A stretch of 64,000 nucleotides of DNA from Taenia hydatigena. Taxonomy: Eukaryota > Platyhelminthes > Cestoda > Cyclophyllidea > Taeniidae. The translations under genes were made by a program, and so were the position numbers. The notes below the pieces were generated by a model that was not told where the DNA came from, ran no database searches, and saw only the letters and a list, made by a program, of their open reading frames with translations. Below, one piece after another: positions 27,641-37,659 of this stretch (positions are counted from its first letter, which is position 1; each line of letters begins with the position of its first letter). The stretch spans positions 8,368,163-8,432,162 of the forward strand of contig JADWOT020000007.1 in the NCBI GenBank assembly GCA_036345935.2, read 5' to 3'.

Positions 27641-28575
27641 AATGGTGTTCGTCATCCTTTTTCCTCTTAACAGTAGTAGCAAGTACGTAACAAGCAAGCA
27701 GCTCTTCTCGAAACCGATTCTTTGCATAAATTTCAGCGCAACTATAGGGATGATGGTACCAAAGGTTTGTGTTAAGAAGATTTTATAAAATTGACTGCAG
27801 TGTCTTCCTTGCCATTAGCCCCACGCCCCCGACATTCTTACAAATCATTTTCATTCTTTTTTCCCTACTGTCATTGTTTGCAAGTACAGCAGCCAGTTTT
27901 CACAACTTCATTATCGAACTCACTAGGGTCACCTTGTCTTCTCAGACCGCATTTTTGTAGAACACTTCAGAGGATATTTTTCTCTTTCCATTCTCAGTGC
28001 GCCTTTGCCTTGGTCAAAAGTACGATGCATGGCTGAGTAGAACTTCATTGCTATCATTTTTCGTGGATTTATTTCTCTGGCTTTCCTTTGCCATTTTCCA
28101 AAATCGGTCACGCAGATTGATGAAGGACTGGTCACATGCAAGCCGACCGATGCAAAATCACGATGGATGAGGTGATCGGACGTTCTGTGAGATCCTCTCC
28201 AACGCTATCGCGCGTTGTGTGGGTCAGATAACAATGGTCAAGATGGCTTTTGCCCATAGTTATGGTGCCTGTATCAGCTTGGATAGGTGGTTCTCTTCTT
28301 AAAATATGCTTGAGTATCCAGTGCGTAACTGCAGATTTCGGTTCCATTGGCAAATTTTTCCGTGAAAACTGACGTATTCAGTGGATCAGTAGCACGTTGT
28401 TTGGTTTTCACTGCCGTAATTTTAAAAATGATTGGCAGTAGACATTGATACCATGACACTGGTCATAAATGGCGCGAAGTTCCTTTTTACTTCCATGCTT
28501 GAATGCGTGATCAGCTGGTTGAATTGGTTAATACATTATATTCAATATTTTTAGTTTCAATAAATGTAGCAGACA
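27641..28575. other. No gene recognised
   Basis: Only short overlapping frames without a domain or splice support. Confidence 0.55.
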
Positions 28576-28860
28576 CTAATCTCTACCCGATGTCGTTTGA
28601 CACCCAGCTACCGCCGTATTAGAGCATGACACTGCTGACCCGGAGTCTCCCTTATCCAGCACTTTCCAACACTGCTCCGAGATTCGTCTGAAGAACGACT
28701 CCTTAACTCCCTCACTGCATCCTGCTGTGTAATTCTTCCCATAGCTGCTGTTCCATTTCAGCCCCATTACCTGACCAAATAGAGTGGTTTTGCCAATGTC
28801 TGTATCAGCTCACAAAAAGGCTACTAAAACGCTGCCCTTACTAGTAAATACCTTACTAGG
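28576..28860 (-). pseudogene. Walker-A-containing fragment, small-GTPase-like, broken
   Basis: Reading the minus strand, one frame gives a hydrophobic strand VLVAF, a TGA at 28812-28810, then ADTDIGKTTLFGQ, which fits the Walker A pattern [AG]x4GK[ST]. It continues open (NSSYGKNYTAGCSEGVKE and so on) to a TAG at 28576. A beta strand followed by a P-loop and a helix is how Rab/Arf/IFT27-type small GTPases begin, but no switch II (DxxG) or NKxD motif follows. A real exon could begin after GAGCTGATACAG, which would remove the stop. This may be a decayed GTPase 5' piece or a chance motif. Confidence 0.25.
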
Positions 28861-29468
28861 AGAATAAATAATTCCCAGTAATCGTCCGAAGATGGCCAAT
28901 GCCATCGCCACAAGGAGATGTTTTGCTCTCTCTAACGCCTCTTAAGTCTACTTAGAAAGTCTCATTGGTGTGGCCATCTACATTACAGGGAGTTATTTGG
29001 CAAGCTTGTTAATGGTGCTTCACTAAAGGGCATTCCGGTTTGCATGGGTCCTGCAACTTTTGCAAGGATTCACTTAGACTATATATGCTGCATTGTTCCA
29101 ACCATCTGGCAGGACTTCTAACGTTAAATTTTAACAGGGCGTGATATTGTATGAGATATCTAGCAGACTCTTCTTGAAAGAATACGTAGAATCCGTTGAC
29201 TATGCATAGAATTTGCAGGGTCAGACGATTTCTCTTAATATCCCTTTGGAACCCAAAAACATTCTATTTGACATTTTGTCTTAGTAAAGTCAGTAATAAA
29301 TTCATTAGCTTCTGATAAATATTGTAAGGAATGGGGTGCCTTCAGTCAGTTGACTGCGGTGCAGATCACCATCTACACGGGGCATTTATTCTGTGCCTAC
29401 TCACAAAACCTGATTTCGAAATATCAGCATGACGGTTCCCAGTTGGGAATGGAAACATCCAAATCGAG
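28861..29468. other. No gene recognised
   Basis: Nothing supported in this stretch. Confidence 0.55.
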
Positions 29469-29874
29469 GGTCTTTCGAGCTAGTAAAATTGGCACATCAG
29501 TCATTGGAAGCGGTTTGAAAGTGCCCGTGTCAGATGTCATTCCCAAAATCTCATTACTTCCTTGCCAAAACGCATTCCCTGCTATTGAATTTCACATGAA
29601 AAAATGCAGCCTTTGTGACGGTCTTTATCTCAGCCTGAACGATGCTGTGGCCACTAAAATATATGTCATTCTTTCCTATTTATCTTGGCATATGAGCATA
29701 CCCAAATAAATCATTAACAAATAATCCCATGCACTTGACCTAAATGACAAGAGCATTATTCCAAGAGCTGTTGCGGAAGAAAAAGCACACCCAGGAATGA
29801 TCACTGACTGCGTTTTCCTTCTACTTTGGGATCGAGCAGTAAAAATGGCTCTCTTCAACCAACGCACCTTCATA
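29469..29874 (+). repeat. Dispersed repeat R2, copy 1
   Basis: Direct repeat of 41637-42045. Long shared blocks include TAGTAAAATTGGCA, TGAAAGTGCCCGTGTCAGAT, TCTTGGCATATGAGCA, GACCTAAATGACAAG and TTTGGGATCGAGCAGTAAAA. Roughly four bases in five match by eye, with small indels. Both strands of copy 2 are partly open but copy 1 has several stops, so a coding origin is possible but unproven. Confidence 0.75.
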
Positions 29875-30479
29875 CGCCGGGATATTTTATGAGCATGATG
29901 CGACTGTTCATTTTCACTGACTCAAACATCCATGCATAGGCTATGATGCCACCGCAGTTGCGACTGCAGACTATGACTGCACTGTGACAAATATCCTGGG
30001 TAACAATGCCACCCGAGTTGGAAGGCAATGGCATCAATAGCAGACATCATTTTGACAAGCAATAAATGTTATATCATAAAACTCGGGAACGAGATGATAT
30101 TTATTGCCACATATACTGTACAACATTCTAAATAAGCTAAATGAACTAGCCTTTAAAATACGCATCCACGACCGACTAATGACCGGTAGGTGTGTGCATT
30201 TTTGATCTATCGTCCAAGCGCGCCCGACTGGAGGAGACCTCTGTCCTACTACATTCAAACAAATTTTGCTGCCTAATACAAGCACCATCTTTGTTTTCCT
30301 TGGCTATGCTCATCCCCATTGCTTTACATTTTTATAGAAACACGAGTTATCATTTTCCTTGCAAATCGAATTCGCCGTATCGTTTGACTGACTGTGCTCG
30401 ACCAGTATACCAGATATGCGGTCATTTCAAATCATTCACAGAGCGGGCCAGAAGTTGCGTGGTCTACCAGACATTTACA
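29875..30479. other. No gene recognised; upstream region of the F-box gene
   Basis: Any promoter of the F-box gene starting at 30480 should lie here. I see no convincing TATA element. Confidence 0.5.
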
Positions 30480-31535
30480 ATGGCGACCAGAGTGAGTCAT
30501 TTGCGATCTCCATTTTAGCCTCTGTCTCCATTGCGGTGCATCACATAAGACGCTTATTACTTTTAGGAACAAGTGTCAAGCATTTGTGATCTTCCTTTTG
30601 AAGTACTGGCAAGAATTTTCAGTTTCCTCAATGAGGCTGATCGCTTGAGTTTTAGTAAAGCTATTCCAGGATTGAGCTCTATATTTTCTGAGAAGATTAG
30701 TCACCAGGCTTTTTATGAACACATCAGTCATTTCACATGGTTCGATAAGCAACTCTGTGATGCATTATGACCAGAGAACTTGACTGCTGCCCACCTAACT
30801 GTACTTCGAGCTAACCTATATTACAAGGAACAAAATCATCTGTGGTTTCGTCGCTCCTTCGTCCATGTTTCCATACGTGCATTGGAACCTCTTTCATGCC
30901 TCATTATCTCTCCGACGGCGAGCGTAAAGCCGTTGACTGTGGGAGATTTGCACGGACTTGAGCCTTATGTACACGTAGTGGATAGAAGTAGTGATGTGTT
31001 TGTGCCATTGCAAAACCAACATCAGAAGGCCATCTTACGCCTACCCATAATAAAAAGGCGAGGCTTGACTGAGATTTCAGTCGAAACCTCATTTCTGTCG
31101 TCTTGTATCGGGTCACAGTTTTCTGGAATATCGTCATATGCTGACGATCTACTCGCGGCAGACAAAACAAAGATCAGGAGAGCCAACTGTGTTCTCTACT
31201 TTGTGGATTACCAAAAGTGCATAGATAAGCAGAATATTTGGATAACACTGAAGACGATTGCAAGGAGCCTGCTGATGAACCAAACACTGATTGTGGTAGT
31301 TGCGATGAATGCAAAGGAGGGCAAAACGCGTGCGCTAAAGCAGGTCGAGGAGTTTTATCGCGACCTCGGCAGCTCTAAGGACTCCCCATTAGCAGCCATT
31401 TCGACGAATTGGCGACTGTGGTGCCTGTACGAGGGCGAACTTGGTTATCTGAATTGGATAGAGATATTTAGATGGGCCTGTCTTGTCTCCATTTGGAAGC
31501 GAAATGAGTATTATCAAGGTGGCGGTCCATTTTGA
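30480..31535 (+). pseudogene. F-box protein with GTPase-like C-terminal domain, one in-frame TGA
   Basis: F-box proteins are substrate receptors of SCF ubiquitin ligases and bind Skp1. Exon 1 is ATG plus three codons (30480-30491, MATR). A 75-nt intron follows, GTGAGT at 30492 to TTTTAG ending at 30566, and carries a stop in frame. Exon 2 starts at 30567. Residues 12-45 read DLPFEVLARIFSFLNEADRL..., a good F-box. The frame then has a TGA at 30768-30770 and stays open for 255 more codons to TGA 31533. The C-terminal part (CVLYFVDY, QTLIVVV, WRLWCLYEGELGYLNW, EIFRWACLVSIW) is clearly homologous to the gene at 62181-63109. F-box followed by a small-GTPase-like fold is the architecture of FBXO4, which I offer as inference only. 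AATAAA signals at 31588 and 31593 suit its 3' end. The TGA could mean decay, a missed intron or a base error. Confidence 0.65.
30492..30566 (+). other. 75-nt intron of the F-box gene
   Basis: Donor GTGAGT follows AGA, and the acceptor TTACTTTTAG precedes GAACAAGTG. Phase 0. Removing it joins a four-codon first exon to the F-box exon. Confidence 0.6.
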
Positions 31536-31587
31536 GACCCGCCTTAGTGATATTTTGCTTTCAGTAGGACTATGAATTAACGTTGCG

Positions 31588-31598
31588 AATAAAATAAA
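31588..31598 (+). terminator. Polyadenylation signals of the F-box gene
   Basis: Two overlapping AATAAA hexamers at 31588-31593 and 31593-31598, about 55 nt after the stop codon. Confidence 0.45.
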
Positions 31599-31980
31599 TT
31601 GCTGAATATTTGGACAGTTCTAAACGCCTTTTCGTCTTTTCTGCTTGATTTTTCGCAGCGTTGAGCCCGATGCTACCTTTTGAGCAGTTCCATAATCTGG
31701 AACTGTTAATTGTGATAGCACTATAAAAACATTCCTGGGGGCAGTCACAAAGTAGCAACTTTGGATAGGCTTTATGCTCCAAGTAGAGGAAAATAACAAT
31801 GGTGTCATCTGCGTGGTATTTTAGAGAATCGTATCAACACAATTGATTTAAAAACAGGCATACTGACTGAGAAGTGTAGCTCATTGTTAGTGGTAGGTTC
31901 CTCATTCCAGTATTGCAGCTGGCAAATTATTTAAAATGATTTCATAGGCTACTGCTTCAACAACTCCTCCTGAAAATGGG
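31599..31980. other. No gene; left outer margin of the palindrome
   Basis: No exon recognised. Bases 31940-31980 align imperfectly with the reverse complement of about 37484-37522 (shared CTGCTTCAACAACTCCTCCT). Homology therefore continues past the near-perfect arm in a diverged form. Confidence 0.6.
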
Positions 31981-32924
31981 TTGCGTTTCTTTAGAGAAAA
32001 GTATCATGCGATTTCTGCTGTAGAGGAGAAGGGACTTCAAGTTTACACTAAGCGATGGACTCTTTTCTCAACATCGCATAACCTATTTAGTTATAACAGT
32101 CCGCAACAGTTCAATGTTCTGCCTAACTACCGCAGTGTGAAATTACTAAAATGCTGCTTATAAATCCAGCAATAACCTGCTACCAGTGGCATGAATAGGC
32201 TTTCGGACTGTTCCCCTCATTTGGAAGGTGAAATTGCCCATGACGGATTCTAGAGCGACGATGAAGAGGGTTCTCACCCACTGGCACAGAATTGAGCCGC
32301 TACTGCTAATAAAGCGACTTATTAGTTTCCGGTGGCTGAACGCAATATGCCAGTGAAGGCATAACATAAAGATAACGTCACGTGTGTGGAAACATACCAA
32401 ACTAAAGTTAGAACATCTTAATAGACAAGGGCTCCAATCCAAGAGAAAATAAGTAGTCAGTAAGGACTGATCACGTCTGACTTAGAAACGCACATTAGCC
32501 TTGCCGCTACCTTAGAGCAAGATCCAACACTTTTGCATCCATTTCAAAACCAACAGGAGGCATTAAGTGCTGCAGGTAATGTGGAGTGCTTAGGACAATA
32601 CGTCATCCTACGTCAGCGCGGCCGTAGAAGTATATATATCGTATATCGTATAACAATGAACGGGGATTGATCTTGCTTGTCATGGACTGAAATTGACTAG
32701 CGCAAACTGTGAACTCCGTCGAGTAACATTGAAACAACAACTTACCATCCGGCCTCTGGCACGAAGATCGATTCGCTTAGAGAAAAACCCACACTATTTG
32801 GCCAACTCACGTTTTACCCCTCCTGTGATTTCCATCCACACTTCAATCACCTGCGCACACGGATGGCTGGGATACCGATAGTTTATGGCGGTTAGCGTCT
32901 CGCCTATTGCAATTACCGAACCGA

Positions 32925-33404
32925 ATTTGCACTCCTTTGGTTCGCTTTGTGAATCCAAATTAAATTCCACCGATGTTGGCTACTACCACTACCAGCATAG
33001 CAATAGCTTTGTAATGCACCCACAGCTCACAGCCTTCAAAAGACTTTTTTGACATAAAATCAATTCAGCTAAATTTTATCGATGATCCCTTATTCAGGGG
33101 CATTACTTTGCTCCCGAACGTTGCATTCAAGAGTTGTGCTTAACAATTCTCCTCTTGTGCCCAAATTCTAACATGCCATGAGCTAGTCCTTCTCTTTTAC
33201 CGAGCTTTGCGATGCCTGTGCACAAGAGTTTGAAATGCGCTCAAACGAATAGCTGCAGTACAAAGGCGTTTTTTCAAAAAAAAATGCAAAAAGATGACTG
33301 ATTCTACAAAAGCAACGAAACACTTTGAATGAGACTAGACCAGCAATACGAAAATGCCGAAATGTGATGCAGAAAGGGTGAAGGGAGACACCAGAAAGCA
33401 GCAT
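32925..33404 (-). repeat. Dispersed repeat R1 inside the left arm
   Basis: Counterpart of 36060-36540 (identical) and of 45444-45945 and 21721-22050 (diverged). It begins TTTGCACTCCTTTGG and ends CCAGAAAGCAGCATAA. Confidence 0.75.
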
Positions 33405-33489
33405 AACTTATTATTCTTCTTATTATTATTCAGCTTCATAGTTTCCGTGGCAATAATGTCTGGCGATGCAAGGAGGTGATGCCTGATTG

Positions 33490-33656
33490 CAGACTACAAC
33501 GCATCGTCTGCCATGTTCTTCATTTAACACCCATCTGAGGATGAGCAAATCATGTAGCACTTAAACGAATGACACCAGGAAACAAAAGCATGCAAATTCA
33601 GGAGTGAAAATGATTTGACATGATGATGACGTCATGTAGTCATGAACGAACCATTT
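33490..33656 (-). repeat. 167-bp module with CRE-like palindrome, copy in left arm
   Basis: Same sequence as 35808-35974 (mirror) and 37986-38152 (four transitions different, no indel). On this strand one end (AAATGGTTCGTTC) abuts the tRNA-Pro fragment. TGACGTCA is at 33627-33634. Confidence 0.85.
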
Positions 33657-33703
33657 CGCGCTTCGGGTGCGCGAGGTCCCGGGTTCAAATCCCGGCTGAG
33701 CCC
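33657..33703 (+). tRNA. tRNA-Pro(CGG), 3' part only (5' half missing)
   Basis: The block starts at the anticodon stem (tRNA position 27) and runs to the discriminator base. CGCGC-TTCGGGT-GCGCG is a perfect 5-bp/7-nt anticodon arm with anticodon CGG at 33664-33666. AGGTC is the variable loop. CCGGG-TTCAAAT-CCCGG is a perfect T arm and also the pol III B box. CTGAGCC is the 3' acceptor strand and C the discriminator. No CCA is encoded. A 12-nt trailer and TTTT (33716-33719) follow, as in a genomic tRNA gene. The expected 5' strand GGCTCAG, the D arm and the A box are absent, and the 167-bp module ends exactly at position 26/27 instead. So this is a truncated gene and not a functional tRNA. Confidence 0.85.
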
Positions 33704-33715
33704 ATACGCATCGCG

Positions 33716-33719
33716 TTTT
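33716..33719 (+). terminator. Pol III oligo-T terminator after the tRNA fragment
   Basis: TTTT 13 nt after the discriminator base. Its survival suggests the fragment derives from gene DNA and not from mature tRNA. Confidence 0.5.
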
Positions 33720-34197
33720 ATAAGTCTTAATTCTTAGCTCTCAGTTTCATAAGCACTACACTATCGACTCGTAAACGCCTTCTTCTTCCACCCTTATTCT
33801 TTCTCCAATTCACGCTAAAAGTGTTTCATATGCACACCTATTCCCGCTGACTGGTCATCAGTAGTGGATCGAACTCAATCTGCTTTCAATACCATCGCTG
33901 CTCAACTTTGATTTAATTCAATCGCGGCTTTGTATAGAAGGAGCTGATGAGATCTCGCCCACTGGAATATTTGCACCTTCTAAAAGTGTTTGTCTCGTGA
34001 CGAATTTCTCTGCCCTCCTTATGCTGCGATAGCTTTAATTTGATATGCTGTTGGGCTTCAATCGCGCTTTTATGCATTGGATGGACTGATTGCACAAGAT
34101 GCTGACTGAAACTAATGTCGCATTTATCGCAGCAAAATCGGCAGCAACATAGAGGTAGTAGAGAAAATAATGTGCTGACGGATAGATGGCTTGTTGA

Positions 34198-35266
34198 GTG
34201 TTCGGCAGTGCTATACTTCCGAATACTTGGACTTTATAAAGTGTAACGAGGGGATATTTTAATGGCTCCTGGTCGGCCTGCTTACACTTCCTCATCTGTC
34301 GCAATTCGTTAAGAGCTTCTTTGAAGCAAATTAAAAAAAGATGCATTGAATGCTCAGCAAATGAGACTTTCCACCGGCAAAGGTTGACAAAAGACCTAAA
34401 TCAAGGTTAATGAGATTATGTACTTCAACTTTTTAAAAATAAGTTTTATTTTTATATTGCTACTGTTTCTACGGAGTCCTTAACTGTATCAACAATAGAT
34501 AAAGCTTTTATTATAGACAGGTTAGATGAAGCAGAAAAGCAGAGTAAACGCTTGACTGTTTCAATACTCCTAATTGATTACACCGCTGATCCTTTATCAC
34601 CACATCAAGACAGCACTTCGTCTTTGAAGGCGCAACGATCCTTACTTCTGTCATGCATCAAACATGGTATGTCAGGTCATTTTCGCACCGCCGCTATTGG
34701 TTGATTAAGATGATCGACAGTTTCTATTTGACGGTTTTTCCTCGCGGTCACTGCCAGCATTGAGGGTTGAAAAACCAATGGGAGATATTAATTTCCGCAA
34801 TTCTTTTGAAATCCATTTCACTCTATTCAGGACATAACTATAAATAGATCAAATAATAATCCCGGTTGCAGAAATAATGCCGAACATCATGTTTCGAAAG
34901 CATAGTGCGATAAAATAAACGTGAGACGTGTGGAAAATATAGCCTCAGGATTAGTACAAAGTGAGACAGTATTGCCAACCACACAACACTGAAAATAAGG
35001 GCACATCTGCAACAGCGAGGCCACAGCCCAATGGAAACTGCCTCGTCACCCTTACAAAGCTAGCGATGCCAAGGGGAGGAAAAAGAGAAAGAAGAAGAGT
35101 GCATTTCACTTGAACGTGGTCAGATATTCAGACAGGCAGTGCAGCTGTAGTCACGTGCGAGTGATACCTCTATTTCCTGGCCTTTACTCCCACATCATCA
35201 ATGCGCATAAAAAATAAGGACAGCATTGTTTCAGAAAATTCCTGCATCTACTTACTTAGTATCCAC
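34198..35266. other. Palindrome spacer, 1,069 bp, no gene recognised
   Basis: Unique sequence between the two arms. The homology stops abruptly on both sides, after GGATAGATGGCTTGTTG on the left and before CAACAAGCCATCTATCC on the right. No domain, terminal repeats or target duplication seen. Confidence 0.8.
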
Positions 35267-35760
35267 CCAACAAGCCATCTATCCGTCAGCACATTATTTT
35301 CTCTACTACCTCTATGTTGCTGCCGATTTTGCTGCGATAAATGCGACATTAGTTTCAGTCAGCATCTTGTGCAATCAGTCCATCCAATGCATAAAAGCGC
35401 GATTGAAGCCCAACAGCATATCAAATTAAAGCTATCGCAGCATAAGGAGGGCAGAGAAATTCGTCACGAGACAAACACTTTTAGAAGGTGCAAATATTCC
35501 AGTGGGCGAGATCTCATCAGCTCCTTCTATACAAAGCCGCGATTGAATTAAATCAAAGTTGAGCAGCGATGGTATTGAAAGCAGATTGAGTTCGATCCAC
35601 TACTGATGACCAGTCAGCGGGAATAGGTGTGCATATGAAACACTTTTAGCGTGAATTGGAGAAAGAATAAGGGTGGAAGAAGAAGGCGTTTACGAGTCGA
35701 TAGTGTAGTGCTTATGAAACTGAGAGCTAAGAATTAAGACTTATAAAACGCGATGCGTAT

Positions 35761-35807
35761 GGGCTCAGCCGGGATTTGAACCCGGGACCTCGCGCACCCG
35801 AAGCGCG
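35761..35807 (-). tRNA. tRNA-Pro(CGG), 3' part, mirror copy
   Basis: Identical to 33657-33703 on the opposite strand, with anticodon CGG, intact T arm and the same missing 5' half. It abuts the 167-bp module at 35808. Confidence 0.85.
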
Positions 35808-35974
35808 AAATGGTTCGTTCATGACTACATGACGTCATCATCATGTCAAATCATTTTCACTCCTGAATTTGCATGCTTTTGTTTCCTGGTGTCATTCGTT
35901 TAAGTGCTACATGATTTGCTCATCCTCAGATGGGTGTTAAATGAAGAACATGGCAGACGATGCGTTGTAGTCTG
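35808..35974 (+). repeat. 167-bp module, copy in right arm
   Basis: Begins AAATGGTTCGTTCATGAC and ends TTGTAGTCTG. TGACGTCA at 35830-35837. Confidence 0.85.
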
Positions 35975-36059
35975 CAATCAGGCATCACCTCCTTGCATCG
36001 CCAGACATTATTGCCACGGAAACTATGAAGCTGAATAATAATAAGAAGAATAATAAGTT

Positions 36060-36540
36060 ATGCTGCTTTCTGGTGTCTCCCTTCACCCTTTCTGCATCAC
36101 ATTTCGGCATTTTCGTATTGCTGGTCTAGTCTCATTCAAAGTGTTTCGTTGCTTTTGTAGAATCAGTCATCTTTTTGCATTTTTTTTTGAAAAAACGCCT
36201 TTGTACTGCAGCTATTCGTTTGAGCGCATTTCAAACTCTTGTGCACAGGCATCGCAAAGCTCGGTAAAAGAGAAGGACTAGCTCATGGCATGTTAGAATT
36301 TGGGCACAAGAGGAGAATTGTTAAGCACAACTCTTGAATGCAACGTTCGGGAGCAAAGTAATGCCCCTGAATAAGGGATCATCGATAAAATTTAGCTGAA
36401 TTGATTTTATGTCAAAAAAGTCTTTTGAAGGCTGTGAGCTGTGGGTGCATTACAAAGCTATTGCTATGCTGGTAGTGGTAGTAGCCAACATCGGTGGAAT
36501 TTAATTTGGATTCACAAAGCGAACCAAAGGAGTGCAAATT
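36060..36540 (+). repeat. Dispersed repeat R1 inside the right arm
   Basis: Mirror of 32925-33404. Same orientation as the diverged copy at 45444-45945, with which it shares TTTCTGGTATC/TTTCTGGTGTC, CAATAGTAATGCC-type blocks, TGGTAGTGGTAGT and ACCAAAGGAGTGCAAATT. Confidence 0.75.
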
Positions 36541-37659
36541 CGGTTCGGTAATTGCAATAGGCGAGACGCTAACCGCCATAAACTATCGGTATCCCAGCCA
36601 TCCGTGTGCGCAGGTGATTGAAGTGTGGATGGAAATCACAGGAGGGGTAAAACGTGAGTTGGCCAAATAGTGTGGGTTTTTCTCTAAGCGAATCGATCTT
36701 CGTGCCAGAGGCCGGATGGTAAGTTGTTGTTTCAATGTTACTCGACGGAGTTCACAGTTTGCGCTAGTCAATTTCAGTCCATGACAAGCAAGATCAATCC
36801 CCGTTCATTGTTATACGATATACGATATATATACTTCTACGGCCGCGCTGACGTAGGATGACGTATTGTCCTAAGCACTCCACATTACCTGCAGCACTTA
36901 ATGCCTCCTGTTGGTTTTGAAATGGATGCAAAAGTGTTGGATCTTGCTCTAAGGTAGCGGCAAGGCTAATGTGCGTTTCTAAGTCAGACGTGATCAGTCC
37001 TTACTGACTACTTATTTTCTCTTGGATTGGAGCCCTTGTCTATTAAGATGTTCTAACTTTAGTTTGGTATGTTTCCACACACGTGACGTTATCTTTATGT
37101 TATGCCTTCACTGGCATATTGCGTTCAGCCACCGGAAACTAATAAGTCGCTTTATTAGCAGTAGCGGCTCAATTCTGTGCCAGTGGGTGAGAACCCTCTT
37201 CATCGTCGCTCTAGAATCCGTCATGGGCAATTTCACCTTCCAAATGAGGGGAACAGTCCGAAAGCCTATTCATGCCACTGGTAGCAGGTTATTGCTGGAT
37301 TTATAAGCAGCATTTTAGTAATTTCACACTGCGGTAGTTAGGCAGAACATTGAACTGTTGCGGACTGTTATAACTAAATAGGTTATGCGATGTTGAGAAA
37401 AGAGTCCATCGCTTAGTGTAAACTTGAAGTCCCTTCTCCTCTACAGCAGAAATCGCATGATACTTTTCTCTAAAGAAACGCAACAAATTTTTCAGGAGGA
37501 GTTGTTGAAGCAGAAGCCCATGAAATGTTCGGATGAGTGGGAAGATTAGTGCAATTTGGCTTTCGCTAATGCCAAAAGGCAAATCCGTATGGCTGATTCT
37601 TACTAATTGCATACATTATAATAAATTACATAGCGCAGTTCCACTTTTAGTGTCCTTAA

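Larger units (their letters stand above)
31981..34197 (+). repeat. Left arm of a 5.5-kb palindrome
   Basis: About 2,217 bp, mirrored by 35267-37483. Every pair of landmarks sums to 69464 (for example open frames 33183-33404 and 36060-36281, 32693-32881 and 36583-36771, 32158-32442 and 37022-37306, 33913-34095 and 35369-35551). The arms therefore differ by no net indel, and the compared translations are identical. The arm contains, from outside inwards, unassigned sequence, an (AT)n tract near 32630, R1 (about 32925-33404), the 167-bp module (33490-33656), the tRNA-Pro 3' part (33657-33703) and about 490 bp unassigned. No intact gene was recognised in it. Confidence 0.97.
35267..37483 (-). repeat. 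Right arm of the 5.5-kb palindrome
   Basis: Reverse-complement copy of 31981-34197 with the same internal order mirrored. The frame 37301-37612 (minus) extends out of the arm into the flank, while its left-arm counterpart is broken at the arm edge, where a 1-nt length difference appears (GAAAATGGGTTGCG against GAAAAATTTGTTGCG). Confidence 0.97.

Noticed and set aside
31130..31160. YADD, as in reverse transcriptases, in the F-box gene product
   Set aside because: The residues lie in the domain aligned with the 62-kb paralogue, where they are not conserved, and no other RT block is present. Coincidence.
33490..33656. 167-bp module as a C/D-box snoRNA
   Set aside because: Words like TGATGA and CTGA occur, but not in the C...D order near the ends with a closing stem.
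35759..35807. tRNA-Pro complement in the right arm as a retrovirus-like primer binding site
   Set aside because: The match covers the whole anticodon and T arms, trailer and terminator (far beyond the usual 18 nt), lacks the TGG for the CCA end in the right place, and no flanking long terminal repeats are seen.
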